Assembly: GCA_964446495.1 (NCBI GenBank)
Contig: CAYUOY010000092.1
Location: forward strand, 1-15,579
DNA: 15,579 nucleotides
Reading direction: 5' to 3'
Source of the DNA: JAADHU01 sp964446495
GTDB lineage: Bacteria; Pseudomonadota; Gammaproteobacteria; Steroidobacterales; Woeseiaceae
Shown here: one piece after another, positions 1 through 6,721 of the stretch
Numbering within the stretch: position 1 is the stretch's first letter
Layout of the letters: every line of letters begins with the position of its first letter
Program-made: the position numbers and the translations under genes
Notes under the pieces: generated by a model
Told to the model about the DNA's origin: nothing
The model's database searches: none
What the model saw: only the letters and a program-made list of their open reading frames with translations

Positions 1-202
1 GGCTCAGATCACAACGCCACGCCAGCCACTCGGCACAGTTGTCGAGACCCCACCGAAGGAATCCACCGCGCTCGTCAAACTGCCTGACCAGCAGCAACAA
101 ATCGTAGGTCGCGGCATTAATACGAGCGGCACAGGAGACGATCGCGCGGTCAAGTTCGTCGATGGAAACGGGTTTGATTGTGGCTGAAATAGCAGGGCAC
201 AT
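1..202 (-). CDS. DUF222/HNH-endonuclease-type protein, N-terminal fragment (runs off left edge)
   Basis: The minus frame from an ATG at 202-200 stays open to base 1 and gives 67 residues, with no stop inside the window. Residues 14-66 carry a pattern I recognise from the start of DUF222 proteins: E-L-D-R-A-I near 15-20, A-A-R-I-N-A near 25-30, F-D-E-R-G-G near 42-47, and C-A-E-W-L-A-W-R-C near 55-63. DUF222 proteins are related to the mycobacterial 13E12 repeat family and usually end in an HNH nuclease domain, which here would lie outside the window. The start is supported by AAGGA six bases upstream of the ATG and by a very good promoter. An overlapping GTG-started frame at 207-4 is a shadow, since it lacks this family pattern. 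The biological role of these proteins is poorly known; DNA cleavage is inferred from the family only. Confidence 0.72.
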   Translation of the reverse strand, partial: MCPAISATIKPVSIDELDRAIVSCAARINAATYDLLLLVRQFDERGGFLRWGLDNCAEWLAWRCDLS

Positions 203-229
203 GACACGTCCTTGTGAGGGAAAAAGTAC

Positions 230-244
230 CTGTATTATATACAG
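230..244. promoter_or_regulatory. LexA/SOS-box-like palindrome overlapping the -10 box
   Basis: The 15-base sequence CTGTATTATATACAG has perfect six-base arms (CTGTAT/ATACAG) around a three-base A/T centre, and it covers the -10 box of the DUF222 promoter. The gammaproteobacterial LexA site is CTGT-N8-ACAG. Here the spacing is N7, one base short, so binding by LexA is an inference. A repressor site over the -10 box would fit damage-inducible expression of a nuclease-type gene. It could instead be a site for another regulator, or A/T-rich chance symmetry. Confidence 0.42.
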
Positions 245-262
245 TAAACACGATTATCTCAA
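234..262 (-). promoter_or_regulatory. Sigma-70-type promoter of the DUF222 gene
   Basis: Read on the minus strand, TTGAGA (262-257) is followed after exactly 17 bases by TATAAT (239-234). That is 5/6 and 6/6 matches to the sigma-70 consensus with the preferred spacing. Transcription should start near base 227, about 25 bases before the ATG at 202, leaving room for the AAGGA ribosome site. This is the best promoter by eye in the window. Confidence 0.68.
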
Positions 263-676
263 CATAAACAATCGGTTAACTTCTATAGACTAACCATGAC
301 TTGCTGCTTGTTGCTTCCGCTTTACCCTCCAAAGCGGCCGATCAAATGGTACGATCAGGTGACTTTCAAGGGGCGGCAATTGACCTATCCTGTTGCTCGG
401 GAAGCGATAATTTTTCACGAAATATTCTGCGTCCTGACGCGCACGCTTCAGAGCAACTCGACGGAACTGTGCTGCGACAGGAGAGGGTTCCATAGGCACT
501 GCGTTACCCCACCAAAACAGATTCCAGGAACATGAGAAAATTGTTGAAACAAGGTATCAGTTTAGAATAGATCAGAGGTTCCCTAAGTTTTCCAACAGAA
601 CAGGCCAATACCAGCCGCTCGAGTATCCAGGCAGCACTCGTCAGTAACAATGCCCTTCGGCTACCGGAGATTACGT
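263..676. other. Gene-free stretch between divergent genes
   Basis: This stretch lies between the DUF222 promoter and the S9 peptidase start. Short open frames occur on both strands (for example 296-535 on + and 499-290 on -), but none has a recognisable domain, a good ribosome site or convincing codon bias. A weak promoter-like pair for the peptidase is noted separately. No tRNA, repeat or insertion-sequence end was seen. Confidence 0.5.
541..568 (+). promoter_or_regulatory. Possible weak promoter of the S9 peptidase gene
   Basis: TTGTTG (541-546) and TAGAAT (563-568) are separated by 16 bases. The -10 matches consensus at 5 of 6 positions and the -35 at only 3 of 6. It lies about 110 bases upstream of the chosen start at 677. 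This is a tentative eye-based call. Confidence 0.25.
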
Positions 677-2557
677 ATGACTACGTTTCCACGTTCGTTT
701 ATGGCGGCCCGACTCTCGCTCATATTGGTGCTGGTGGTATGCGTTGCCAATGTTAAAGCTGATGAGAAACGTCCGTTCACGGTTCGTGATTCTGTGGAAA
801 TGTCGTATTTCGGCACAGTTACCGATTCCAATCCTGAATATTCCTACGATGACGGGGTGGCCTCACCGGACGGGCGCTACTTTGTCAAGATGACGCATAA
901 GGGCGTACTTCCGGAAGGAGATATGGAAGGAACAATTTGGCTTTTCGATGTGAAGAAAGTCACGTTAAATGTCAACACTCCTGAAACGGAGGTGGCCGAG
1001 CCAATCGCGCTTGTGCGCGTTTCCGCCGAGATAAATGGCTACACAGCCGACTTCATTGAACGGGGCAATATTCTTTTTCAGTTGATGTGGTCGGATGACA
1101 GCCGTTACCTATATTTCGTCGCCCGAGATGGTCAGGAAAATCGCCAGCTATTTCGTGTTGATGTCCCGACGCGCAGCGTTGAAGCATTGTCCCTTAGAAA
1201 CCAAGACGTAATGACTTACATGCTTGCTGGAGAGTCAGTTGCTTATCTTGCCGGCCCGAATGTGGTGACAGAGGCTGAGTGGTTGTCCGCTGGCCCCAAT
1301 ATTCCCGATATCGTCGTCGGTACTGGCACGCCACTTTTGCCGTTGCTTTACCCTAACTTCAGAGGATATGCGAATACGGAGCAGATCGAGTTCGAGGCAT
1401 GGAAATCAGGCACAAGCGGCCCAGAACCGATCATCAGCTCTGCCAATGGGGCGGTGGTACGGATCGATTCTACTCTCGCGGCAGTCGGGTCTTCCGCGTC
1501 TTCTGATGGTACGCATTCGTTATTAACGGATGAGTTGTTATCTAGTACAAACTGGGCCGCTGGCAGAAAGAATAGTGTGCCAAGGGTTGAGGGATCGGTG
1601 CACATTGCGATTAGTGAAACGCTGAATCAGCCACCAATTCTGATCGCAACAGACCTTCAAAGCGGGCGGAGTCGAGCGATTTTCGACCCTAATCCTCAGC
1701 TATCACAAGTAGCTATGGCTGAAGTGAAAGTATTTGAGTGGCAGGACTCGCAAGGCCGGTCAATTCAAGGTGGACTGGTGACGCCGCCCAACTTCAAACC
1801 CGGCGAAAAATATCCGTTGGTTATCCAAACGCACGGCTTTCATCCCGATCGATTCTTCCGCATTGGCTTTTCTGAGACCGCAAACGCAGGCAGGCCGCTT
1901 GCGGGTCGTGGCATCGTCGTGCTTCAAGTGGAGGAGCCGCGGCCAGAAAAGGAACCGCGTTGGGCCGATTTGCCGAACTTAGGGCTGGACGCTTATCTCG
2001 CAGCCATCAGAAAACTGGCAGAGAGCAGTACTATTGACCCGGAAAAAGTCGGTATCACCGGGTACAGCGAATCCGGATTGTTCACGGCCTCATCGCTAGT
2101 CGATGCACCAGATCGTTTCGCTGCCGCTGTGATCGCGAATTCGGACCCATTAACGATAACCGGCTATTTTTCCTACGTAGATAGCCCGCTACATGGAGTG
2201 ACTGAGCGGCTTTTGGGTGCGGCCCCTCTCGGGCAGGATCTTCCTACATGGATCGAGCGATCCCCTAGCATGTCAACCGATAAAATACAGACACCGGTTC
2301 TAATATTCGCGTCGGACCCCTGGCATCTTTTGGGTCTATGGGACTTTTACGCCGCACTTCGTTATCAGAAAAAGCCGGTGGAGCTTCATTACATCCGAAC
2401 TGGCAGGCACAATATCAAGAAGCCACTTCATAAGCTGTCACATCAGGAAAAATTAGTTGACTGGTTTGACTTCTGGCTCAATGCCAACGAAGACCCAAAT
2501 CCTAAGAAGGCCGAGCAGTATCGCAGGTGGCGAGTGCTAAAAGGTAGCACTGAGTAG
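677..2557 (+). CDS. Secreted S9-type serine peptidase (prolyl oligopeptidase-like alpha/beta hydrolase)
   Basis: The gene predicts an exported serine peptidase or acyl hydrolase. I chose the ATG at 677 (626 residues) because GGAG lies seven bases upstream; the in-frame ATG at 650 has no ribosome site. Residues 1-28 form a Sec signal peptide: positive start, a hydrophobic core around L13-V23, and a likely cut after V-K-A. Residues about 50-340 look like the variable beta-rich propeller-like region of S9 proteins, with S-P-D-G-R-Y near 63-68. The hydrolase domain starts near 350. The nucleophile motif G-Y-S-E-S-G is at 462-467 with Ser464; Asp547 (S-D-P-W) and His578 (G-R-H-N) are the likely triad partners. 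The family includes dipeptidyl and prolyl peptidases as well as lasso-peptide isopeptidases. No lasso synthesis genes are visible here, so the substrate is unknown. The gene stands alone, with 274 bases before the next gene. Confidence 0.82.
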   Translation: MTTFPRSFMAARLSLILVLVVCVANVKADEKRPFTVRDSVEMSYFGTVTDSNPEYSYDDGVASPDGRYFVKMTHKGVLPEGDMEGTIWLFDVKKVTLNVNTPETEVAEPIALVRVSAEINGYTADFIERGNILFQLMWSDDSRYLYFVARDGQENRQLFRVDVPTRSVEALSLRNQDVMTYMLAGESVAYLAGPNVVTEAEWLSAGPNIPDIVVGTGTPLLPLLYPNFRGYANTEQIEFEAWKSGTSGPEPIISSANGAVVRIDSTLAAVGSSASSDGTHSLLTDELLSSTNWAAGRKNSVPRVEGSVHIAISETLNQPPILIATDLQSGRSRAIFDPNPQLSQVAMAEVKVFEWQDSQGRSIQGGLVTPPNFKPGEKYPLVIQTHGFHPDRFFRIGFSETANAGRPLAGRGIVVLQVEEPRPEKEPRWADLPNLGLDAYLAAIRKLAESSTIDPEKVGITGYSESGLFTASSLVDAPDRFAAAVIANSDPLTITGYFSYVDSPLHGVTERLLGAAPLGQDLPTWIERSPSMSTDKIQTPVLIFASDPWHLLGLWDFYAALRYQKKPVELHYIRTGRHNIKKPLHKLSHQEKLVDWFDFWLNANEDPNPKKAEQYRRWRVLKGSTE

Positions 2558-2706
2558 ACTCTGCTATTTCACATTTGCGTGCTCGGCGGATGGCTGCAAT
2601 TGGTCTAATTATTTCGGGTCAGAGCGTAAACACCCTGGCTCTCGTCGCTTTGAGCCTCGCCATATATCATCGTTTGATATGTCACTGCCATTTGCTAGTC
2701 GAGTGT

Positions 2707-2734
2707 TTGACCTATTGTTAAAACTCGTTAGAAC
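2707..2734 (+). promoter_or_regulatory. Possible promoter of the signal peptidase gene
   Basis: TTGACC (2707-2712) and TAGAAC (2729-2734) are separated by 16 bases. The -35 matches consensus at 5 of 6 positions, the -10 at 4. It sits about 100 bases before the start at 2832, in an otherwise empty gap. Tentative. Confidence 0.3.
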
Positions 2735-2831
2735 GATAGCCACAAGACGTTACTGTTGTTCTGCGGTTCGACTTCAGGTCAGCCGCTCATTATCCTGCAC
2801 TTTCAACAAGAACAATAATTAGGTATCACTA

Positions 2832-3662
2832 ATGCGCCAGGTAGGACCTATCCGCGCAGCGCTATCAAACTTCGTAGGACTTGGCCTCGGCTATGTCTAC
2901 GTAGGCCGTATTCAATTAGCATTTGCCACGATAGCTGCCGTTTTTGGTGTGTTGGCGTTAGCAGGTTGGACTCGCCTTGTATTCGACCCGCATACTCTGT
3001 ACTTCGTGGCAATTGTTACACTTTCATTCGGGCTGTTTCCAGTGGTCCATTGCGCCCTTATCGCATCTCGTAATCGTGCGACCCCTGCCAAAATCTACAA
3101 TCGTTGGTGGATTTACCTGATCTGGGTGATCGCATCCGGGTTCATAAGCAGTGTCACTATTGCGATCCGTCCCGTATGGTTTGGGTATGAGCCATTTAGC
3201 ATACCGTCCCGTTCGATGGCGCCCACGCTCCAAATGGGTGACTTGGTTATGGTCGACACGTGGCGTTTCGACCGCGTTGAGCCGCGATACGGTGAATTGA
3301 TCGTGTTCAGAGTTCCCGGTGACGTTGATGTTAAGTACGTAAAAAGAATTATCGGTTTGCCCGGCGATCGCATCGAGATTCGGGACGATGTGCTGTTTCG
3401 AAATGGACAGGCAATTGATGAAACCTACATTGCACTAACTCCTGGCAGCCCCGGCACTACTCGAAATTTTGGGCCTGAGGTTACGCCCGAGGGCCGCTAT
3501 TTCGTGCTTGGCGATAATAGGCACAATTCAAGAGATAGCCGATTTTTTGGGCCCATCGGCAGAGATTTTCTGCACGGTCGACTTGAACACCGGTGGTTCG
3601 CATATAACGGTCGAATTCTTTGGGGAAGGTTTCCAGAGATTCTTACGGAAGACGGCAGCTAA
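2832..3662 (+). CDS. Signal peptidase I (family S26) with extra N-terminal membrane region
   Basis: The protein would cut signal peptides from exported proteins at the outer face of the inner membrane. The S26 boxes are in order: S-R-S-M-A-P-T-L with catalytic Ser128, Y-V-K-R-I-I-G-L-P-G-D with the general base Lys171, and G-D-N-R-H-N-S-R-D-S-R near 228-237. These match the Ser90/Lys145 dyad regions of E. coli LepB. Length is 276 residues. The N-terminus is unusual: three hydrophobic stretches (about 28-48, 55-78 and 93-112) precede the catalytic part, and a G-L-G-x-x-Y-x-G motif at 18-25 recalls the small membrane modules found on other proteins. The ribosome site is weak (TAGG about 10 bases before the ATG). 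Nearby lepA, rnc and era, common partners of the housekeeping lepB, are absent, so this may be an accessory copy serving the secreted enzymes beside it. That role is inference. Confidence 0.88.
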   Translation: MRQVGPIRAALSNFVGLGLGYVYVGRIQLAFATIAAVFGVLALAGWTRLVFDPHTLYFVAIVTLSFGLFPVVHCALIASRNRATPAKIYNRWWIYLIWVIASGFISSVTIAIRPVWFGYEPFSIPSRSMAPTLQMGDLVMVDTWRFDRVEPRYGELIVFRVPGDVDVKYVKRIIGLPGDRIEIRDDVLFRNGQAIDETYIALTPGSPGTTRNFGPEVTPEGRYFVLGDNRHNSRDSRFFGPIGRDFLHGRLEHRWFAYNGRILWGRFPEILTEDGS

Positions 3663-3761
3663 ATGGGGTGCGACAATGCCGAACCAAGGGCTACTTCTGG
3701 CCGATAGCACTGGTTCTTAACCCACAAGAGTTGCTACTCTGGTCACTTCTTTGGGGGTCCT

Positions 3762-4961
3762 ATGAATATTTCGATGTGCTATCACCGAATTTGTCGTCAG
3801 CCAGGAATCCTGGTACTTGCAATTGGCTGCTTAATTCCACTCGTCGCAATCAGTCAGGACGATCCGCGGGCCAGAGATTTGGGTATCCCTTTCGCGGGTA
3901 CGCCTGGACCGTTTAATGCGATAACAGACGTAGCTGGGGTTACCGTGGGACACACCACGTTAATTTCTGGTGACGGTAAGCTGGATGTTGGGTCTGGCCC
4001 GGTAAGGACCGGGGTCACGGCTATCCATCCGCGCGGCAAGACTTACGATCCTGTCTTTTCCGGTTGGTACGCACTAAACGGCAATGGAGAAATGACGGGG
4101 ACAACATGGGTCGAGGAATCCGGGTTTCTGGAAGGCCCCGTCGTGATCACCAACACACATAGTGTGGGTGTAGCTCGCGACGCGACCATTGAATGGCAAT
4201 ACGCAAATAATTTGTTTGATCCGCTACCGGACGACCCCGACGTTTTCTGGTCGCTTCCCGTCGTCGCTGAAACTTACGATGGGGATCTCAATGATATTAA
4301 CGGGTTTCATGTCACCAAAAAACATGTCATTGACGCGTTAGAGTCGGCCAAATCCGGCCCGGTTGATGAAGGTAATGTCGGTGGTGGTACCGGGATGATT
4401 TGCCACCAGTTTAAAGGGGGTATCGGAACAGCATCGCGGACAGTGAAAATAGCAGATCGTGAATACACTGTTGGCATTCTGGTTCAGGCGAACTACGGCT
4501 CGCGCAATACATTTACGATCGCAGGGGTGCCGTTGGGCGAGGAATTATCCGATCTCATGCCGGAATTCAGGTCGACGGACCGAAGCACCGGCTCGATCAT
4601 CGTCGTTGTTGCTACGGATGCGCCCTTGCTCCCACACCAACTGGAGCGATTAGCACGACGTGTGCCAATCGGTATTTCTAAAGTGGGCGGCTATGCCTCA
4701 AATGGGTCCGGAGATATTTTTATCGCCTTCTCCACCGCAAACCCTGGCGTAGCCGCTCGGGAGGGAATTATGGAAATCGAGATGCTGCCGAATGATGCTA
4801 TGAGCCCATTATTCCTGGCGACCGCACAAGCGACAGAAGAGGCCATCGTGAATGCTCTGGTTGCGGCAAAGACGATGGTCGGAATCAACGGAAATACCGT
4901 ATACGCATTGCCGCATGATCGATTGATCGACATCCTGAAAGAACACAAACGAATTCCATAG
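3762..4961 (+). CDS. Secreted P1-family peptidase (DmpA/BapA-type aminopeptidase)
   Basis: P1 peptidases of the DmpA/BapA type (MEROPS S58) are Ntn-hydrolases that remove N-terminal residues, including D- or beta-amino acids, from small peptides. They mature by self-cleavage before a Ser that becomes the nucleophile. That site is clear at Gly277-Ser278, followed by I-I-V-V-V-A-T-D-A-P-L and an H-Q-L-E-R-L-A-R-R helix. Other family marks are D-V-A-G-V-T-V-G-H (56-64), T-N-T-H-S-V-G-V (130-137) and G-N-V-G-G-G-T-G (204-211). The length of 399 residues suits the family. Residues 1-31 look like a signal peptide (hydrophobic core about 16-29, cut near A-I-S/Q), so the enzyme is probably exported. 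A GGGGG run five bases upstream supports the start. The 99-base gap after the signal peptidase leaves co-transcription possible. Exact substrate is unknown. Confidence 0.87.
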   Translation: MNISMCYHRICRQPGILVLAIGCLIPLVAISQDDPRARDLGIPFAGTPGPFNAITDVAGVTVGHTTLISGDGKLDVGSGPVRTGVTAIHPRGKTYDPVFSGWYALNGNGEMTGTTWVEESGFLEGPVVITNTHSVGVARDATIEWQYANNLFDPLPDDPDVFWSLPVVAETYDGDLNDINGFHVTKKHVIDALESAKSGPVDEGNVGGGTGMICHQFKGGIGTASRTVKIADREYTVGILVQANYGSRNTFTIAGVPLGEELSDLMPEFRSTDRSTGSIIVVVATDAPLLPHQLERLARRVPIGISKVGGYASNGSGDIFIAFSTANPGVAAREGIMEIEMLPNDAMSPLFLATAQATEEAIVNALVAAKTMVGINGNTVYALPHDRLIDILKEHKRIP

Positions 4962-4973
4962 GCGTCGTTTCAG

Positions 4974-4999
4974 GAAGGCGCTCCCGACGGAGCGCCTTC
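4974..4999 (+). terminator. Hairpin terminator candidate after the P1 peptidase gene
   Basis: GAAGGCGCTC and GAGCGCCTTC form a perfect ten-base-pair stem around a six-base loop, 12 bases after the peptidase stop codon. The position and strength suggest termination, but no U-run follows on either strand, so it could also be an mRNA 3' stabilising hairpin. Confidence 0.5.
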
Positions 5000-5154
5000 A
5001 CACATTGTCATCGGTTTGGCCACAGGATTAGTCTAATATTCGAATCCGAGCGACGTGTAAGAAATGCACGGTTCTCGCGTTTCATATCTTTTTCAAAAGA
5101 GTCGGGCACGGACCAGCGGCACGGTGCTTCCGATCAATTTATACAGGTGACACG

Positions 5155-6360
5155 GTGACGGGAAAAGCGACTAAATCCATGCGAGCAGCATTTTCGGAGC
5201 GACCGATTTTTGCTCTGGGCTTTCGGCCTTTTTATCTTCTGGCCATTATTCTCGCGGTGGTCGGATTGCCGCTGTGGATGTTCGTCTACTTCGGCGTGAT
5301 CACACCCGGCGGCTATTTGAGCGGTATCGCCTGGCACAGCCACGAAATGCTGTTCGGCTTCGTGGTCGCTGTAATGGCGGGCTTTCTCCTGACGGCCGTC
5401 CGCAATTGGACTGGATTGCCAACGCCGACCGGGGCACCCCTGAGTTTCCTGGTGAGCCTTTGGGTGCTGGCGCGAATCTTGATGTGGACGGGACCAGCGA
5501 CACTCGCGGCGGTGGTGGATCTGGCGTTCCTCCCCGCTCTCGGTGTGGCCGTCGCAATCCCCATTGGACGCAGTCGAAACAAACGAAATTTCAAAGTCTT
5601 GTTGATACTTATAGGCCTTGGTTGTGCGAATCTGGCCTTTCATCTGACCAAGCTGGGGATTCTGCCAGTCGGTGTTGACCGACTCTCGATTGTGGTTGCG
5701 CTCGACATCGTTATGATCCTGATGGCGATCATGGCAGGCCGTGTTATCCCCGCATTTACGGCAAACGCGCTACCGGATTCGAACCCGAGGCGACTTTTGA
5801 GCGTCGAAATACTGGCGCTGGGATCGCTGCTGCTGATACTCGCCGCAGAGATTGGCAGTTTTTGGATGCCAATAGAGGTCAAGACCTGGTTCGCGCTTTT
5901 CGTGATCGCCGCATTGGCGCACATCGTTCGCCTGTTGGGTTGGCAGCCACTGCACACTCGTCACGATCCTTTGTTATGGATGCTGCCGGTTGCCTATGCA
6001 TGGATACCGCTCGCGCTGATTTTTCGGGCGGCAGCGATGTTGCCGACAGGCATCCCGGAAACAGTAGCCTTCCACGCGTTAACCGCCGGTGCCATGGCCT
6101 CTCTGATGACGGCCATGATGACGCGCAGCGCGTTGGGTCATTCTGGACGGGAGCTAAAGGCGGGCCGTTTAGAGATTGGCGTGTTTCTTCTGATACAAAC
6201 GGCAGCGATCGTGAGAATCGTCCCAGGTATCATCTGGCCGCGGCATTACCAGAGCTTTTTGACCGGGTCGGCGGCATTGTGGACCGTGGCATTCCTCGTA
6301 TTTTTGCTGGGTTACTGGCCGATTTTGACCCGGCCGAGGATTGATGGAAAACCAGGCTGA
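5155..6360 (+). CDS. nnrS: NnrS family heme/copper membrane protein
   Basis: NnrS proteins are polytopic inner-membrane proteins linked to nitric oxide metabolism and nitrosative stress tolerance; heme and copper binding is known for studied members. Family signatures are L-G-F-R-P-F (21-26), W-H-S-H-E-M-L-F-G-F (60-69), G-F-L-L-T-A-V-R-N-W-T-G (76-87), G-R-V-I-P-A-F-T-A-N (195-204) and a late H-A-L-T-A-G-A-M segment (307-314) followed by T-R-S-A-L-G-H-S-G-R. About twelve hydrophobic segments fill the 401 residues, a usual length. The start is a GTG with AGGTGA just upstream; an ATG eight codons later is the alternative. No nitrite or NO reductase gene lies in the window. I saw no clear FNR/Dnr or NsrR site upstream, only an 11-base palindrome ATTAGTCTAAT at 5027-5037 of unknown meaning. 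Confidence 0.9.
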   Translation: MTGKATKSMRAAFSERPIFALGFRPFYLLAIILAVVGLPLWMFVYFGVITPGGYLSGIAWHSHEMLFGFVVAVMAGFLLTAVRNWTGLPTPTGAPLSFLVSLWVLARILMWTGPATLAAVVDLAFLPALGVAVAIPIGRSRNKRNFKVLLILIGLGCANLAFHLTKLGILPVGVDRLSIVVALDIVMILMAIMAGRVIPAFTANALPDSNPRRLLSVEILALGSLLLILAAEIGSFWMPIEVKTWFALFVIAALAHIVRLLGWQPLHTRHDPLLWMLPVAYAWIPLALIFRAAAMLPTGIPETVAFHALTAGAMASLMTAMMTRSALGHSGRELKAGRLEIGVFLLIQTAAIVRIVPGIIWPRHYQSFLTGSAALWTVAFLVFLLGYWPILTRPRIDGKPG

Positions 6361-6441
6361 TCGGCAGCGGAAGAGACCAACGATCTGTGCCGTGCCGAAG
6401 CACCGGTTTCAGATGAGACCAAAAATGATTGCGGCGCTTCC

Positions 6442-6471
6442 TTGACGCAATGACTCAAGTCCTACTAGACT
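6442..6471 (+). promoter_or_regulatory. Promoter of the SAM riboswitch-metB transcript
   Basis: TTGACG (6442-6447) and TAGACT (6466-6471) are separated by 18 bases. Transcription would start near 6478, just before the closing helix of the riboswitch begins at 6481. That agreement supports both calls. Confidence 0.6.
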
Positions 6472-6479
6472 GCAGGCAA

Positions 6480-6590
6480 CTCATCGAGACCGGCTGAGGG
6501 AAAGGCCCATTGAAGCCGGGGCAACCTGCAGGACTAACCATCCAGGCAAGGTGCCAACTCCTGCGGAACAACATTGTTCCGAAAGATGAT
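6480..6590 (+). promoter_or_regulatory. SAM-I (S-box) riboswitch upstream of metB
   Basis: The stretch matches the S-box pattern I know from Firmicutes leaders. The P1 closing helix is TCATC (6481-6485) with GATGA (6585-6589). P2 is CCGGCT (6490-6495) with AGCCGG (6514-6519), enclosing GAGGGA and GGCCC and the TGAAGCC region. Then come the conserved GGCAACC (6520-6526), a P3 region, AAGGTGCCAACTCC (6548-6561), and P4 as an eight-base-pair perfect hairpin (6564-6571 with 6574-6581), followed by AAAGATGA closing P1. SAM binding would reduce expression of the methionine gene downstream. The next gene is metB, exactly the expected target. How the signal reaches metB is unclear: no U-tailed terminator is evident in the 131 bases before the start codon, so translational control is more likely. 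Confidence 0.9.
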
Positions 6591-6660
6591 TGTTAGTGCA
6601 ACGCACAGTCGAATATTGGCTTGGCGCAGGGCACGGCACTCTCCCTTGCGGTTTTCGCGG

Positions 6661-6714
6661 GATTCCGATGAACAACAGGCGAAATGTTTCGCTTATCTGG
6701 AATCAACGTGGAGA
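6661..6714 (+). promoter_or_regulatory. Structured metB leader with ribosome site (possible expression platform)
   Basis: GATTCC (6661-6666) can pair with GGAATC (6699-6704), enclosing an AGGCGAAA/TTTCGCTT hairpin (6677-6694). The metB ribosome site GGAGA (6710-6714) lies six bases further on and could also pair with TCTCC at 6640-6644. GAACAACA at 6670-6677 repeats eight bases of the 5' arm of riboswitch P4 (6566-6573), so it could compete for the P4 3' arm. These pairings are read by eye; their use as the switching element is inference. Confidence 0.35.
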
Positions 6715-6721
6715 CTGGCTC

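Noticed and set aside
290..535. Open frames of 64-79 codons on both strands in the left gap
   Set aside because: No domain, ribosome site or family pattern; they overlap one another on opposite strands as expected for chance frames.
677..2557. Lasso-peptide isopeptidase (AtxE-type) assignment for the S9 peptidase
   Set aside because: The alpha/beta hydrolase motifs fit S9 broadly, but no lasso precursor, cyclase or transglutaminase-like gene lies nearby, so only the wider family is claimed.
2657..2680. ATATCA/TGATAT inverted repeat after the S9 peptidase gene
   Set aside because: The stem is only six A/T-rich pairs with no U-run; too weak to call a terminator or operator.
5025..5047. Palindrome ATTAGTCTAAT inside a GGATT/AATCC repeat upstream of nnrS
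   Set aside because: It does not match FNR/Dnr or NsrR site patterns I know and could be chance; mentioned only in the nnrS entry.
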